This document shows, piece after piece, positions 17,063-25,991 of a DNA stretch of 64,000 bases. Made by a program: the position numbers and the translations under genes. Location of the stretch: contig CAMDQO010000005.1 of NCBI GenBank assembly GCA_945906105.1, positions 62,001 through 126,000 on the forward strand, in the 5' to 3' direction. This stretch comes from Novosphingobium sp. Chol11 (GTDB lineage: Bacteria > Pseudomonadota > Alphaproteobacteria > Sphingomonadales > Sphingomonadaceae). Each line of letters starts with the position of its first letter. Position 1 is the stretch's first letter. A model generated the notes under the pieces. That model was not told the origin of the DNA and made no database searches. It saw nothing but the letters and a program-made list of their open reading frames with translations.

Positions 17063-18220
17063 ATGAAACAGCGCTTTTTGCTTCCGCTCCTATCGCCGCT
17101 CGCGCTTGTCCTCGCAAGCTGCGGCACCCCTGCCGTTGGGGATAGCGCATCCCCCGATCCGGTCGCGCTGGCCGATGCACCGTTCACCGTCACCGAGCTG
17201 GGCAAGTTTAACGAGCCTTGGGCCGTGGCCTTCCTTCCCGGTACCGATCAGGCACTGGTCACGGAAAAAAGCGGACGGCTGATGCTGTGGCAACAAGGCA
17301 AAGCCAACCGCGTAGTGGCTGGCGCACCCAAGGTCGATTACGGCGGACAAGGCGGGTTCGGCGATGTCGTGCTGTCACCGCGCTTTACCTCGGATGGGCT
17401 AGTCTATCTCAGCTGGGCCGAAGCCGGAGCCGACGACATGCGCGGTGCGGCAGTCGGCAGGGGTAAACTGGTTATCGGCGCGGATGGCACTGCCGGGATC
17501 GAAGGCTTGTCGGTGATCTGGCGGCAAACCCCCAAAGTGAAGGGGCGCGGGCACTATTCGCATCGCATCTTGTTTTCGCCCGATGGCAAACAGCTGTTCA
17601 TCACCTCGGGTGACCGCCAGAAAATGACCCCGGCGCAGGATATGTCCGGCAATCTGGGCAAGATCGTGCGCCTGATGCCCGATGGCTCGGTGCCCGCCGA
17701 CAATCCCTGGGCTGCCAGTGGCGGGGTAACATCGCAGATCTGGTCATTCGGCCACCGCAATGTGCTTGGCCTGCAATTCGATGCCGATGGCAGGTTATGG
17801 GATCTGGAGCATGGTCCGGCGGGCGGTGACGAGCTCAATCTCGTCAAGCCGGGCAGCAACTATGGCTGGCCGCTGGTATCAAACGGCGATCACTATGATG
17901 GCCGCGTCATACCCCGCCACAGCACCCGGCCAGACCTTGCTGCCCCGGCGATCAGCTGGAACCCGGTGATCGCGCCCGGACATTTCATCTTCTACAAGGG
18001 CAATCTGTTTCCCGACTGGCGCGGCGAAGCGATCATCGCTGCTCTGGGCGCGCAATCACTGGTGCGGGTAAGGATAGAGGGTGACAAGGCGCGCGAGATC
18101 GTGCGTTACAATATGGACGCCCGCATCCGCGCCGTGGCCGAACGCGAGGACGGTTCGATCTGGGTGCTGGAGGATGGCGAGGGCGGACGCTTGCTGAAGC
18201 TCAGCCCCAAAACGCAGTAA
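17063..18220 (+). CDS. PQQ-dependent sugar dehydrogenase, lipoprotein
   Basis: 385 aa. The signal [20 protein letters not shown] ends in a lipobox (LASC), so it is a periplasmic lipid-anchored protein. The rest is a glucose/sorbosone dehydrogenase-type six-bladed propeller: [63 protein letters not shown] and NYGWP. These enzymes (Asd/YliI type) oxidise aldoses with PQQ. No PQQ biosynthesis genes are in the window. It starts 10 nt from the divergent rnhB. Confidence 0.9.
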   Translation: MKQRFLLPLLSPLALVLASCGTPAVGDSASPDPVALADAPFTVTELGKFNEPWAVAFLPGTDQALVTEKSGRLMLWQQGKANRVVAGAPKVDYGGQGGFGDVVLSPRFTSDGLVYLSWAEAGADDMRGAAVGRGKLVIGADGTAGIEGLSVIWRQTPKVKGRGHYSHRILFSPDGKQLFITSGDRQKMTPAQDMSGNLGKIVRLMPDGSVPADNPWAASGGVTSQIWSFGHRNVLGLQFDADGRLWDLEHGPAGGDELNLVKPGSNYGWPLVSNGDHYDGRVIPRHSTRPDLAAPAISWNPVIAPGHFIFYKGNLFPDWRGEAIIAALGAQSLVRVRIEGDKAREIVRYNMDARIRAVAEREDGSIWVLEDGEGGRLLKLSPKTQ

Positions 18221-18265
18221 AATTTATCGACAATAGCGCCCACCGCCCCTATCGGCCCGCGCTCC

Positions 18266-18775
18266 ATGACTACGATTATTCCTTTAGCTGACATCGACTC
18301 TGCGCTGGTCGAAGACCTCCTCGATACCGCCTTTGAGCCGTCGCGCCGCCAGCGCACGGCCTACAAAGTGCGTGAGGGGACGGAATATCTTGGCGCTCTG
18401 TCCTATGCGGCGATTGATGAGCAGGACCGGTTGGTCGGCACCATTCAGTGCTGGCCGGTCGCGCTGACCACGCCACACGGTAAAGCCTCACCGATGATCA
18501 TGGTCGGACCAGTGGCGGTGCTGCCCGAGCATCAGGGGCTCGGTTATGGCAAGGCATTGATGACCGCCGCGCTTGCTGCGCTCAACCCCGAAGCGCCGCT
18601 GCCGCAGGTAATGATCGGCGATCCCGAATATTACGGCCGCTTCTGGGGGTTTACCAACACGCATACTGGCGGCTGGAGCCTGCCCGGCCCGTTTGACCCG
18701 GCTCGCCTGCTGGTGCGCTGCGACAACCCCGCCGTGCTGCCGGAAAAGGGTATGCTTGGACCTTGGCTGCGCTAG
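18266..18775 (+). CDS. GNAT-family N-acetyltransferase (YhbS-like)
   Basis: 169 aa. The acetyl-CoA binding motif is GPVAVLPEHQGLGYGKALM (Q-x2-G-x-G/A) around residues 80-98, followed by VMIGDPEYYGRFWGF, a block seen in YhbS-type acetyltransferases. The substrate is unknown. It starts 45 nt after the sugar dehydrogenase and may share its transcript; the next gene begins 23 nt after its stop. Confidence 0.85.
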   Translation: MTTIIPLADIDSALVEDLLDTAFEPSRRQRTAYKVREGTEYLGALSYAAIDEQDRLVGTIQCWPVALTTPHGKASPMIMVGPVAVLPEHQGLGYGKALMTAALAALNPEAPLPQVMIGDPEYYGRFWGFTNTHTGGWSLPGPFDPARLLVRCDNPAVLPEKGMLGPWLR

Positions 18776-18798
18776 GCTGATCTGGCATCGCATAACCG

Positions 18799-19344
18799 AT
18801 GCCTTACGATCCGCCACCAGACCTTGCCGCACTGTCGCTTTCAGAGATTGCGGCGCTGATCGAGGCGCGCAAGCTTCCCCCGGTCGATCAGTGGCACCCT
18901 GCACATCGCGGTGACAGCGAGATGCGGATTGCCGCAGACGGGCGCTGGTTCCACCAAGGCGGCGAAATCCGGCGTCCTGCCATGGTCCGCGCCTTTTCCA
19001 GCTTGCTGCGCCGTGATGAGGCGGGTCAACACTGGTTGGTTACACCCCAGGAAATGCAGAGCATCGAGGTGGAGGACGCCGCCTTCGTGGCCGTTGATGT
19101 GGTGCATGAAGGCGATGCCCTCGCCTTTCGGCTGAGCACTGACGACACGGTGATCGCCGGGCCCGATCATCCGATCATCGCGCGCGGCGATGCAGAGGTG
19201 CCAGCGCTGTACATCGCGGTGCGCCACGGCTGCGAGGCGCGGCTCAACCGCAGCACTTATGGCCAGCTGATCGAACTGGCGCTGGCGAATGACAAACTGT
19301 CAGTCAGCAGCATGGGCGAAACATTCTCGCTGGTGCCAGCATGA
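18799..19344 (+). CDS. DUF1285 domain protein
   Basis: 181 aa, matching the DUF1285 family in layout: an N-terminal LPPVDQWHPAHRGDSEMRI motif, RWFHQGGEIRRPAMVRAFSSLLRRDE in the first half, and HWLVTPQEMQSIEVEDAAFVAVDV. Structures of the family show a two-domain beta-rich fold of unknown role. Its stop overlaps the start of the Nudix gene (ATGA), and in sphingomonads it is commonly found with that gene and cca. Function is not established. Confidence 0.85.
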   Translation: MPYDPPPDLAALSLSEIAALIEARKLPPVDQWHPAHRGDSEMRIAADGRWFHQGGEIRRPAMVRAFSSLLRRDEAGQHWLVTPQEMQSIEVEDAAFVAVDVVHEGDALAFRLSTDDTVIAGPDHPIIARGDAEVPALYIAVRHGCEARLNRSTYGQLIELALANDKLSVSSMGETFSLVPA

Positions 19345-19943
19345 GCGAAGTCCACGATCGCTTCACCCGCCATTACCAAGCAGGTTATGATGGCTCACCC
19401 CCGCCCGAACTGTTTCATGATTGGAGCGCGGCGACCATTACCGAAGAGGAGTTCCGCCCCGCCGCCGTGCTCGTCGCCATGACCGAGCGCGCGGAACCCG
19501 GCATTCTCCTCATCCACCGCCCGTCCAATATGCGCGCCCATCCGGGGCAGATCGCCTTTCCCGGCGGCAAGATCGACCCCGGCGAAAGCGCAGAGGAAGC
19601 TGCCTTGCGTGAGGCATGGGAGGAACTGGGGATTCAGCCGGACCTCGTCAAAATCATCGGCAAGGGCGACGTTTATCGCGCCCACTCTGGCTATGAAATC
19701 ACGCCCATTCTGGCCACTGTCCCCGCCGATATCCGCATCACGCCCAACCCCACCGAGGTCGCGCAATGGTTCGAGGCACCCAGCGATTTCGTGCTACACT
19801 CCGATAACCACGCGGAACGCTGGGTGGAATGGGATGGCGGAATGCGGCCTTTTTACGAGATCATGTGGCAGGAGCACAACATCTGGGGCGTCACCGCTGC
19901 GGTGATCGTCAACATGGCGCGCAGGCTGAAGTGGCATGGGTAG
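19341..19943 (+). CDS. Nudix hydrolase, CoA pyrophosphatase type
   Basis: 200 aa. The Nudix box GKIDPGESAEEAALREAWEE is complete. Just upstream is the CoA-specific signature LLIHRPSNMRAHPGQIAFPG, which marks the CoA/acyl-CoA diphosphatase (NudL-like) group. It would cut CoA or oxidised CoA to phosphopantetheine and 3',5'-ADP. It overlaps DUF1285 by 4 nt. A MITE-like element (D1) follows and separates it from cca. Confidence 0.92.
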   Translation: MSEVHDRFTRHYQAGYDGSPPPELFHDWSAATITEEEFRPAAVLVAMTERAEPGILLIHRPSNMRAHPGQIAFPGGKIDPGESAEEAALREAWEELGIQPDLVKIIGKGDVYRAHSGYEITPILATVPADIRITPNPTEVAQWFEAPSDFVLHSDNHAERWVEWDGGMRPFYEIMWQEHNIWGVTAAVIVNMARRLKWHG

Positions 19944-19948
19944 ATGGG

Positions 19949-20100
19949 CTCACGCAAAGGCGCGAAGGCGCAAAGATGTTGTGAGCGCCGCAGGCTTTCT
20001 TGCTTCATTCAGCGGTTGCTCAAAAAGCAGACTACAAGAAACTGAAAGGGCTGCGCCCCATGCACTAACTCTTTGCGCCTTCGCGCCTTTGCGTGAACAA
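19949..20100. mobile_element. MITE-like element, family D, copy 1
   Basis: About 150 bp with long terminal inverted repeats: CTCACGCAAAGGCGCGAAGG at the left and CCTTCGCGCCTTTGCGTGA at the right. The internal segments GATGTTGTGAGCGCCGCAGG and CTGAAAGGGCTGCGCCC recur in copy 2 (24419-24574). It encodes no protein and looks like a non-autonomous miniature transposable element. It lies between the Nudix gene and cca, ending 28 nt before the cca start, so it forms most of the cca leader. Confidence 0.85.
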
Positions 20101-20128
20101 ATTCAACCTCTCTGCTAAGCGCACCTCC

Positions 20129-21337
20129 ATGACCGCCACGCTCCCCCCCGCCGACTGGACGATCCGCGATGATATCGCCGCGCTGATCGCCGCTCTGGGC
20201 TCCGCTAACACCCGCTATGTCGGCGGCGCGGTGCGCGATACTTTGCTGGGCATCCCAGTAAAGGATGTCGATATTGCGACGCCGCTGGTGCCAGACGAAG
20301 TCATCGCCCGGCTGAACGCCGCAGGCATCCGCAATGTGCCGACCGGGATCGAACACGGCACCATCACCGCTGTGCTGCCCTTCGGCCCGGTGGAGATCAC
20401 CACGCTGCGCCATGACGTCAGCACCGATGGCCGCCGCGCCACCGTGGCCTTCGCCAGCGACTGGCAGGACGATGCCGCAAGGCGCGATTTCACCATCAAT
20501 GCGCTTTATGCCGATCCGGCAACATTGGCGATATCGGACTATTTTGGCGGACTGGATGATCTGGCCATTCGCAAGGTTCGCTTCATCGGCGACGCCCGCA
20601 GCCGCATCCGTGAGGATCACTTGCGCATCCTGCGCTACTTCCGCTTTCAGGCAAGGTTTGGCAGCCAACCCGCTGATCCTGAAGCCGAAGAATCCTGCGC
20701 CGAACTCGCCGCCACGCTCAAAGGCCTGTCGCGGGAGCGGATCGGCATGGAAGTGCTCAACCTGCTGGCGCTCTCCGATCCAGCCCCCACCGTGAAGCGC
20801 ATGGCCGAGCTGGGCGTGCTGGGGCAAGTGCTGCCCGAAGCCGATCCGCTGGCACTGGCGGCGCTGGTGGCGGCTGAATTGCGTGAGGACATAGCTCCTG
20901 ACCCGATCCGCCGACTGGCATCGCTGCTGCCTGCTGATGCAGATTTGGCGCTGAAGGTGGCGGGCCGGTTCCGCCTGTCAGGCGCGCAGAAAAAGCGGCT
21001 GGTGGTGGCGGCCGCGCGCAGCCAAATGCCCTCTCCCCACCGTCACGCCTATCGCGTGCAGGTGCCCCGTGCCGGAGAAGAACCCCGCACCCTCGCCTAT
21101 TACCTCGGTATGGAATCCGCGCTCGACCACCTGCTGCTGACCGGTGCCGATACGTCCCCGCTCACAGACTGGGAAATCCCCCGCTTCCCGCTCAAAGGCG
21201 GCCAGATCGTCGCGCGCGGGGTTCAGGCCGGGCCGGAAGTGGCGCGCATCTTGCGGGCGGTTGAAGATCGCTGGGTGGCGGAGGGGTTTCCCACCAAAGC
21301 GCGGGTTGCCGAAATTCTCGGTGAACTACTGCCTTGA
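20129..21337 (+). CDS. cca: CCA tRNA nucleotidyltransferase / polyA polymerase family
   Basis: 402 aa. The nucleotidyltransferase head has YVGGAVRDTLLGIPVKDVDIA (Gly-rich motif and DxD), followed by RRDFTINALY and RIREDHLRILRYFRF. These are the class II motifs for adding or repairing the 3' CCA of tRNA. The ATG at 20129 (MTATLPPADWTIRDD) is preferred; an earlier ATG would translate the end of repeat D1. The 3' end overlaps the convergent methyltransferase gene by 12 nt. Confidence 0.95.
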   Translation: MTATLPPADWTIRDDIAALIAALGSANTRYVGGAVRDTLLGIPVKDVDIATPLVPDEVIARLNAAGIRNVPTGIEHGTITAVLPFGPVEITTLRHDVSTDGRRATVAFASDWQDDAARRDFTINALYADPATLAISDYFGGLDDLAIRKVRFIGDARSRIREDHLRILRYFRFQARFGSQPADPEAEESCAELAATLKGLSRERIGMEVLNLLALSDPAPTVKRMAELGVLGQVLPEADPLALAALVAAELREDIAPDPIRRLASLLPADADLALKVAGRFRLSGAQKKRLVVAAARSQMPSPHRHAYRVQVPRAGEEPRTLAYYLGMESALDHLLLTGADTSPLTDWEIPRFPLKGGQIVARGVQAGPEVARILRAVEDRWVAEGFPTKARVAEILGELLP

Positions 21338-22075
21338 GTCAGCCGACACGACCAGACGATAACCGCAGTCCAGTTCCGCCAGATCAAGCAGCGCTGCATG
21401 ACGCTCTGCCCAGTCCCCCGATGCGATATCCGCCTCAAGCTGCTCCAATTCCGCCGAAACGTCACCCAACGCATGGAACGAGGAAATCGCAGCCCGCACG
21501 CACGGATCGAGATAGGCGGACGGGCGTCTCCAGTACGAAGCGAGAAAGCCGTCTTGGCAATCGTGTGGAATCGGAACCGGGACAATGGAAACCGGCCCCA
21601 TCGCCTGCGCATAGAACTCCATCGGCGGCATGATCGCCTCGTCGAGTGTGACGAGTTCGGGCAGGTAATCGGCCAGCCAGAACAGACCGTGGCTTGCATC
21701 GAACGTCAGGATGACAACCGGGCCGCGCGACACTCGGCGCAATTCACGCAGGCCCTGCGCCTTATCGGACCAATGATGCACCGTCAGCACGGCCATGACC
21801 GCATCGAAGGAAGCATCGGCGAAGGGCAGCGCCTCGGCTTGGCCCTGTATTACCCGAGTAGACTCGGGATGCTGCCGGATCATTTCAATCGACGGTTCGA
21901 GCGAGGTTATCCGCCGTTCGGTCGGCTCGTAAGAACCTGCCCCGGCTCCGACATTGAGCACTGACACGGCATCACCCAGCGCATCGTCGATCCGTGCAGC
22001 TATGCGCGGGTCAGCGCGGCGCAAACGGGCATAGTCAATGCCGATTGTGCATAGGCTGCCATCAGAACTTCCCAT
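21326..22075 (-). CDS. Class I SAM-dependent methyltransferase
   Basis: 249 aa. SAM motif I is [13 protein letters not shown] (38-50), followed by [30 protein letters not shown] and [20 protein letters not shown], all typical of UbiE/Coq5-like small-molecule methyltransferases. The target is not predictable. The gene overlaps the 3' ends of both cca (convergent, 12 nt) and parC (14 nt, same strand), so it is probably read from the parC transcript. Confidence 0.87.
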   Translation of the reverse strand: MGSSDGSLCTIGIDYARLRRADPRIAARIDDALGDAVSVLNVGAGAGSYEPTERRITSLEPSIEMIRQHPESTRVIQGQAEALPFADASFDAVMAVLTVHHWSDKAQGLRELRRVSRGPVVILTFDASHGLFWLADYLPELVTLDEAIMPPMEFYAQAMGPVSIVPVPIPHDCQDGFLASYWRRPSAYLDPCVRAAISSFHALGDVSAELEQLEADIASGDWAERHAALLDLAELDCGYRLVVSADSRQ

Positions 22076-24347
22076 CCCTAGGAAACCCTGTCGGCGGCAG
22101 CCTGCCAGCAGCGCCCCTCGCCACCTTCCACAGCCGCATATCGCTCTCGGTCCGCACCCGCCCGGAATCGCCGCCCATTTTCCAGCTCAGCCCATCCTCC
22201 AGCTTCAGCGTCGTCGCATCGGCCAGCCCGCCGTCGCGGTAGCGTTGGAGGGTTACGCCTTGGCCCTTGGCGAGGACGGGCAGTTCTTCCAGGCTGAAGA
22301 TCACCAGTTTACGGTTATCGCCAACAACAGCCACGTGATCGTGCTCTGCCGGGATTTCGCGCACTACGGCCAGCGTGACGCCGGGCTTGGTGTTCATCAC
22401 GCCCCGGCCCTTGCGCGTTTCAGCGAGCAATTCGTCCGCCACAGCCGCAAAGCCACGTCCGGTGCTCGATGCCAGCAGCAGCTGCGCGCCGGGCCTATAG
22501 GCCAGCACCTCGATAATCGCTGCCTCGGCATCAATATCAATCATGGTGCGGATCGGTTCGCCAAAGCCGCGCGCGCCGGGGAGTTTGTCGGCACCCAGCG
22601 TGTAAAAACGCCCATTGTCGCAAGCGATCAGCAGCTTGTCGGTGGTCTGCGCATGGAAGGCCCAGGCCGGGCCATCGCCTTCCTTGAATTTGAAATCGCC
22701 ATCCAGGGGAAGATGCCCCTTGGCCCCCTTGATCCAGCCCTTGGCTGAGAGGATCACCGTTACCGGCTCCTTCTCGATCATCGCGTCCATGTTGAATTCG
22801 CGGGTGGGAGCGGCTTCGGCGATGGTCGTGCGGCGGCGACCGAGCGCCGTATCCTCGGCATAGTCCTTGCGCAGATTGGCCAGATCGCGCTTGAGCCGGG
22901 TGCGCTGGCGGGCCGGGCTGTCGAGCAGCTTCTGGATTTCTTCCTGCTCGGCCAACAGCTCATCACGCTCACGTCGCAGTTCCATTTCCTCAAGCCGCCG
23001 CAAGCTGCGCAGCCGCATATTGAGGATCGCCTCGGCCTGCCGGTCAGTCAGTTCGAACTCGGCCATCATCACGGGCTTGGGCTCATCCTCGGTGCGGATG
23101 ATCTCGATGATCCGGTCAAGGTTGAGGAAGGCGATGATATAGCCGCCGAGCAGTTCCAGCCGCGCAGCGATCTTGTCGAGCCGGTGCTGGCTGCGGCGCA
23201 GCAGGATGTCGATCTGGGCGATCACCCATTCCTGCAACAGCAGCTTCAGCCCCAGCACACCGGGGGTGCGGGTGGCGTCGAGCACGTTGAGGTTGAGGCT
23301 GAAGCGCGATTCCACGTCGCTCAGCTTGTAGAGCGATTCCTTGAGCAGATCGGGATCGACATTGCGGTTCTTGGGCACGAAGACGAGGCGAATCTGCTCA
23401 TCGCTCTCGTCGCGAATATCCTCAAGGATCGGCAGCTTCTTGTCAGCGATCAGCGTCGCGATCTGCTCGATCAGCTTGCCTTTGGGCACCATGTAGGGAA
23501 TCTCGCTGAGCACCAGCTGCCACATCCCGTTGCCCAAGCGTTCAATCCCGGCATCGCGGTCTTCGCTGTCTTTGGATTCGGCAGCATGAAAGCGCCCGCG
23601 CACCCTGAAGGCGCCCCTGCCGGTTTCATAGGCATGCGAAATCGCCGCCGGACTATCGACGATCACGCCGCCAGTCGGCAGGTCCGGCCCGTGGAACACC
23701 TCCATCAGCGCAGAGTGTTCAACGTGCGGATTGTCGATCAGCAGCAGCGTCGCGTCGATGATCTCAGCCACGTTATGGCTGGGGATCGATGTCGCCATGC
23801 CGACGGCGATACCGGTCGCGCCGTTGGCCAGCAGATTGGGGAACAGGCCGGGGAAAATCTCCGGCTCCTCATCCTCGCCATTATAGGTCGGCTGGTAGTT
23901 GACCGTGCCTTCATCCAGCCCGGCCATCAGATGGATCGCCGTCTTGGTCATCCGCGCTTCGGTGTAGCGATAGGCGGCGGCGTTATCGCCATCGATATTG
24001 CCGAAGTTGCCCTGGCCATCAACCAGCGGATAACGCAGCGAGAAATCCTGCGCTAGCCGCACCATGGCATCATAGACCGACTGATCGCCATGCGGGTGAT
24101 ACTTGCCGATGACATCGCCAACCACGCGCGCCGATTTCTTGTAGGCCTGGCTCGGATCAAGCTTGAGCTGCCGCATTGCCCACAGCAGGCGGCGGTGAAC
24201 CGGCTTCAGCCCATCGCGCAGATCGGGGAGCGAGCGGGCGGTGATCGTTGACAGCGCATAGACGAGGTAACGCTCGGACAGCGCCGAATCGAACGGCGCA
24301 TCGACGATGGCATCAAAGGGATCGGGTTCGAGAGTTTCGGTCACCAT
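22062..24347 (-). CDS. parC: DNA topoisomerase IV subunit A
   Basis: 761 aa. [20 protein letters not shown] is followed by the catalytic tyrosine in AYRYTEARM (Tyr128), and the C-terminal beta-pinwheel is shorter than in GyrA, arguing for ParC. With ParE it decatenates daughter chromosomes. In the quinolone-determining region the sequence is [12 protein letters not shown], so the position equivalent to E. coli Ser80 is Gln89 and to Glu84 is Asp93. The gene stands alone at its 5' side, after element D2. Confidence 0.95.
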   Translation of the reverse strand: MVTETLEPDPFDAIVDAPFDSALSERYLVYALSTITARSLPDLRDGLKPVHRRLLWAMRQLKLDPSQAYKKSARVVGDVIGKYHPHGDQSVYDAMVRLAQDFSLRYPLVDGQGNFGNIDGDNAAAYRYTEARMTKTAIHLMAGLDEGTVNYQPTYNGEDEEPEIFPGLFPNLLANGATGIAVGMATSIPSHNVAEIIDATLLLIDNPHVEHSALMEVFHGPDLPTGGVIVDSPAAISHAYETGRGAFRVRGRFHAAESKDSEDRDAGIERLGNGMWQLVLSEIPYMVPKGKLIEQIATLIADKKLPILEDIRDESDEQIRLVFVPKNRNVDPDLLKESLYKLSDVESRFSLNLNVLDATRTPGVLGLKLLLQEWVIAQIDILLRRSQHRLDKIAARLELLGGYIIAFLNLDRIIEIIRTEDEPKPVMMAEFELTDRQAEAILNMRLRSLRRLEEMELRRERDELLAEQEEIQKLLDSPARQRTRLKRDLANLRKDYAEDTALGRRRTTIAEAAPTREFNMDAMIEKEPVTVILSAKGWIKGAKGHLPLDGDFKFKEGDGPAWAFHAQTTDKLLIACDNGRFYTLGADKLPGARGFGEPIRTMIDIDAEAAIIEVLAYRPGAQLLLASSTGRGFAAVADELLAETRKGRGVMNTKPGVTLAVVREIPAEHDHVAVVGDNRKLVIFSLEELPVLAKGQGVTLQRYRDGGLADATTLKLEDGLSWKMGGDSGRVRTESDMRLWKVARGAAGRLPPTGFPRDGKF

Positions 24348-24418
24348 GCGGTGGCCCTAGCAATGGGCGGGAAGGGATTCCACTGCGGGTGCAGGGTTTT
24401 GCGCAGGCTTTGCTATAA

Positions 24419-24574
24419 TTGATTCACGCAAAGGCGCAAAGGCGCAAAGATGTTGTGAGCGCCGCAGGCCGTCCACTTTCATTGGCCGTTCGCGTCAATC
24501 AAAACATCCGAAGGCTGAAGGGGCTACGCCCAAAGCACCAACTCTTTGCGCCTTTGCGCCTTTGCGTGAATCAA
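24419..24574. mobile_element. MITE-like element, family D, copy 2
   Basis: 156 bp with near-perfect terminal inverted repeats: TTGATTCACGCAAAGGCGCA at the left and TGCGCCTTTGCGTGAATCAA at the right. GGCGCAAA is repeated within each arm. The internal GATGTTGTGAGCGCCGCAGG and CTGAAGGGGCTACGCCC match copy 1. It sits between parC and the ferredoxin gene, starting only 2 nt from the ferredoxin stop, where the long hairpin could serve as an mRNA 3' end. Confidence 0.87.
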
Positions 24575-24576
24575 TC

Positions 24577-24909
24577 CTACCGCCGCTGCATATCCCGGCT
24601 TTCCCCCGGAATTCTCACCTCAAGCCCATCAAGCGCACCGCTGAGCAAAATCTGGCAGGAAAGGCGACTGGTTCGCGCGACATCGGCGGCGAGATCGAGC
24701 ATATCTTCTTCGTCAGCGCTGGCGGGATCGAGCTTGGAGAACCATTCCTTGGCGACGATGACGTGGCAGGTGGAGCAGGCCATCTGACCTTCGCACGTGC
24801 CTTCGAGCGGCATGCCCTTAGCCTGCGCCAGTTCGAGCAGACGGGTGCCCGGCGCAGCTTCTGCTGAAACGCGCTCACCATTGGGGGTGATGAAGGTAAT
24901 CTTGATCAA
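24577..24909 (-). CDS. 2Fe-2S ferredoxin (adrenodoxin type)
   Basis: 110 aa. The cysteine motif GTCEGQMACSTCHVIV plus a later Cys in LSCQILLS supplies the four ligands (C-x5-C-x2-C-xn-C) of an ISC-type, adrenodoxin-like ferredoxin. The TTG at 24909 (then IKITFITPNGE) has GGAG six bases upstream and follows the stop of the cysteine desulfurase gene by 2 nt. Together with the two desulfurases it suggests an electron donor for Fe-S cluster assembly. Confidence 0.92.
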   Translation of the reverse strand: MIKITFITPNGERVSAEAAPGTRLLELAQAKGMPLEGTCEGQMACSTCHVIVAKEWFSKLDPASADEEDMLDLAADVARTSRLSCQILLSGALDGLEVRIPGESRDMQRR

Positions 24910-24911
24910 AT

Positions 24912-25991
24912 TCAAACTCCCTGCGCCGCCGCCGCGGCATTCAGCATTGCGCAGGCATCCTGTATCTCCAGCTCTGTGGTATAACGGCCAAATCCCAGCC
25001 GGATAGAGCTTTTGAGCGCTTTGTCGGGCAGGCCAAGCGCTTGCAGCACGCGGCTGGGCTCACCCTTGCCGCTGGCGCAGGCGGAACCGGCTGAGAAGGC
25101 GAGGCCGCGCAGTTCGGACATCAGGCGGCCGACATCCAAGCCAGCTCGGCGCAGATTGACATTGCCCTTCCAGCGATGGGTGGCGCTGCCGTTTAGCTGC
25201 CAGAGGGGCATCAGGCTAAGCGTCAGGTCAAACAGCGCGGCGCAGTGAGTCTCATCCTGCTCCAGACGCGCTTTCGCCAGTGCCGCCGCCGCACCGAAGC
25301 CAGCGCAGAGCGCGGGGCTGAGTGTGCCTGAGCGCAGGCCGCCCTCCTGTCCGCCGCCAAACACAATGGGCGAAAGCTCCACCCCATCACGCAGCCACAG
25401 CGCGCCGATGCCTTTAGGACCGTACATCTTGTGGCCGGTGATCGCGATCATATCTGCTTCGGTGGGCATGGCGATCTTGCCGTAGCCCTGAACCGCATCG
25501 CACACGAACAGCGCGCCGATGGCGTGAGCGGCGCGCGCCAGTTCATCGATCGGCTGGAACACGCCGATCTCGTTATTGACCTGCATCACCGCGACCAGAT
25601 CGGTGCCCATCGACAGCGGCTTTTGCGGATCGAGCAGGCCTTCTGAATCCACCTCCAGCAGCTCAACCCATGCGCCGCTGGCTTCTGCCGATTTCAGAAC
25701 AGCAGAATGTTCAATATTGGAAACAGCGATTTGGCGGGGTTTGCTACCAACAATTGCGAGGTTAAGCGCCTCAGTCGCGCCGCTGGTGAAAATCACCCGG
25801 CCACCCGGCGGCAGCAGCGCCGCCAGCTGATCGCGCGCCACCTCGACAGCGGCTGCAGCAGCGCGGCCAGGAACATGGGGGCTGTGCGGGTTGGCAAATC
25901 CCATGGCGTCGGCGCCGGATAGCCACGGCAACATCGCCTCACGCGCTTCGGGGGCCAGCGGTGTGGTCGCCTGATAATCGAGGTAGATCAT
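24912..25991 (-). CDS. Cysteine desulfurase (NifS/IscS family), second of a tandem pair
   Basis: 359-aa class V aminotransferase fold. It has YLDYQATTPLAPEAR, TSGATEALNLAI, the PLP lysine in TGHKMYGPKGIGAL and the mobile catalytic Cys loop in SACASGKGEPSRVL. It takes sulfur from cysteine for Fe-S clusters or thio-modification. The ATG at 25991 overlaps the stop of the first desulfurase (ATGA), and the ferredoxin follows by 2 nt. The loop resembles IscS/NifS (group I) rather than SufS. Confidence 0.92.
   Translation of the reverse strand: MIYLDYQATTPLAPEAREAMLPWLSGADAMGFANPHSPHVPGRAAAAAVEVARDQLAALLPPGGRVIFTSGATEALNLAIVGSKPRQIAVSNIEHSAVLKSAEASGAWVELLEVDSEGLLDPQKPLSMGTDLVAVMQVNNEIGVFQPIDELARAAHAIGALFVCDAVQGYGKIAMPTEADMIAITGHKMYGPKGIGALWLRDGVELSPIVFGGGQEGGLRSGTLSPALCAGFGAAAALAKARLEQDETHCAALFDLTLSLMPLWQLNGSATHRWKGNVNLRRAGLDVGRLMSELRGLAFSAGSACASGKGEPSRVLQALGLPDKALKSSIRLGFGRYTTELEIQDACAMLNAAAAAQGV

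Noticed and set aside
19949..20100. CRISPR-like spaced repeats from the GGCGCAAAGG units
   Set aside because: The units are adjacent and arranged as inverted termini, without unique spacers of constant length; this fits a MITE.
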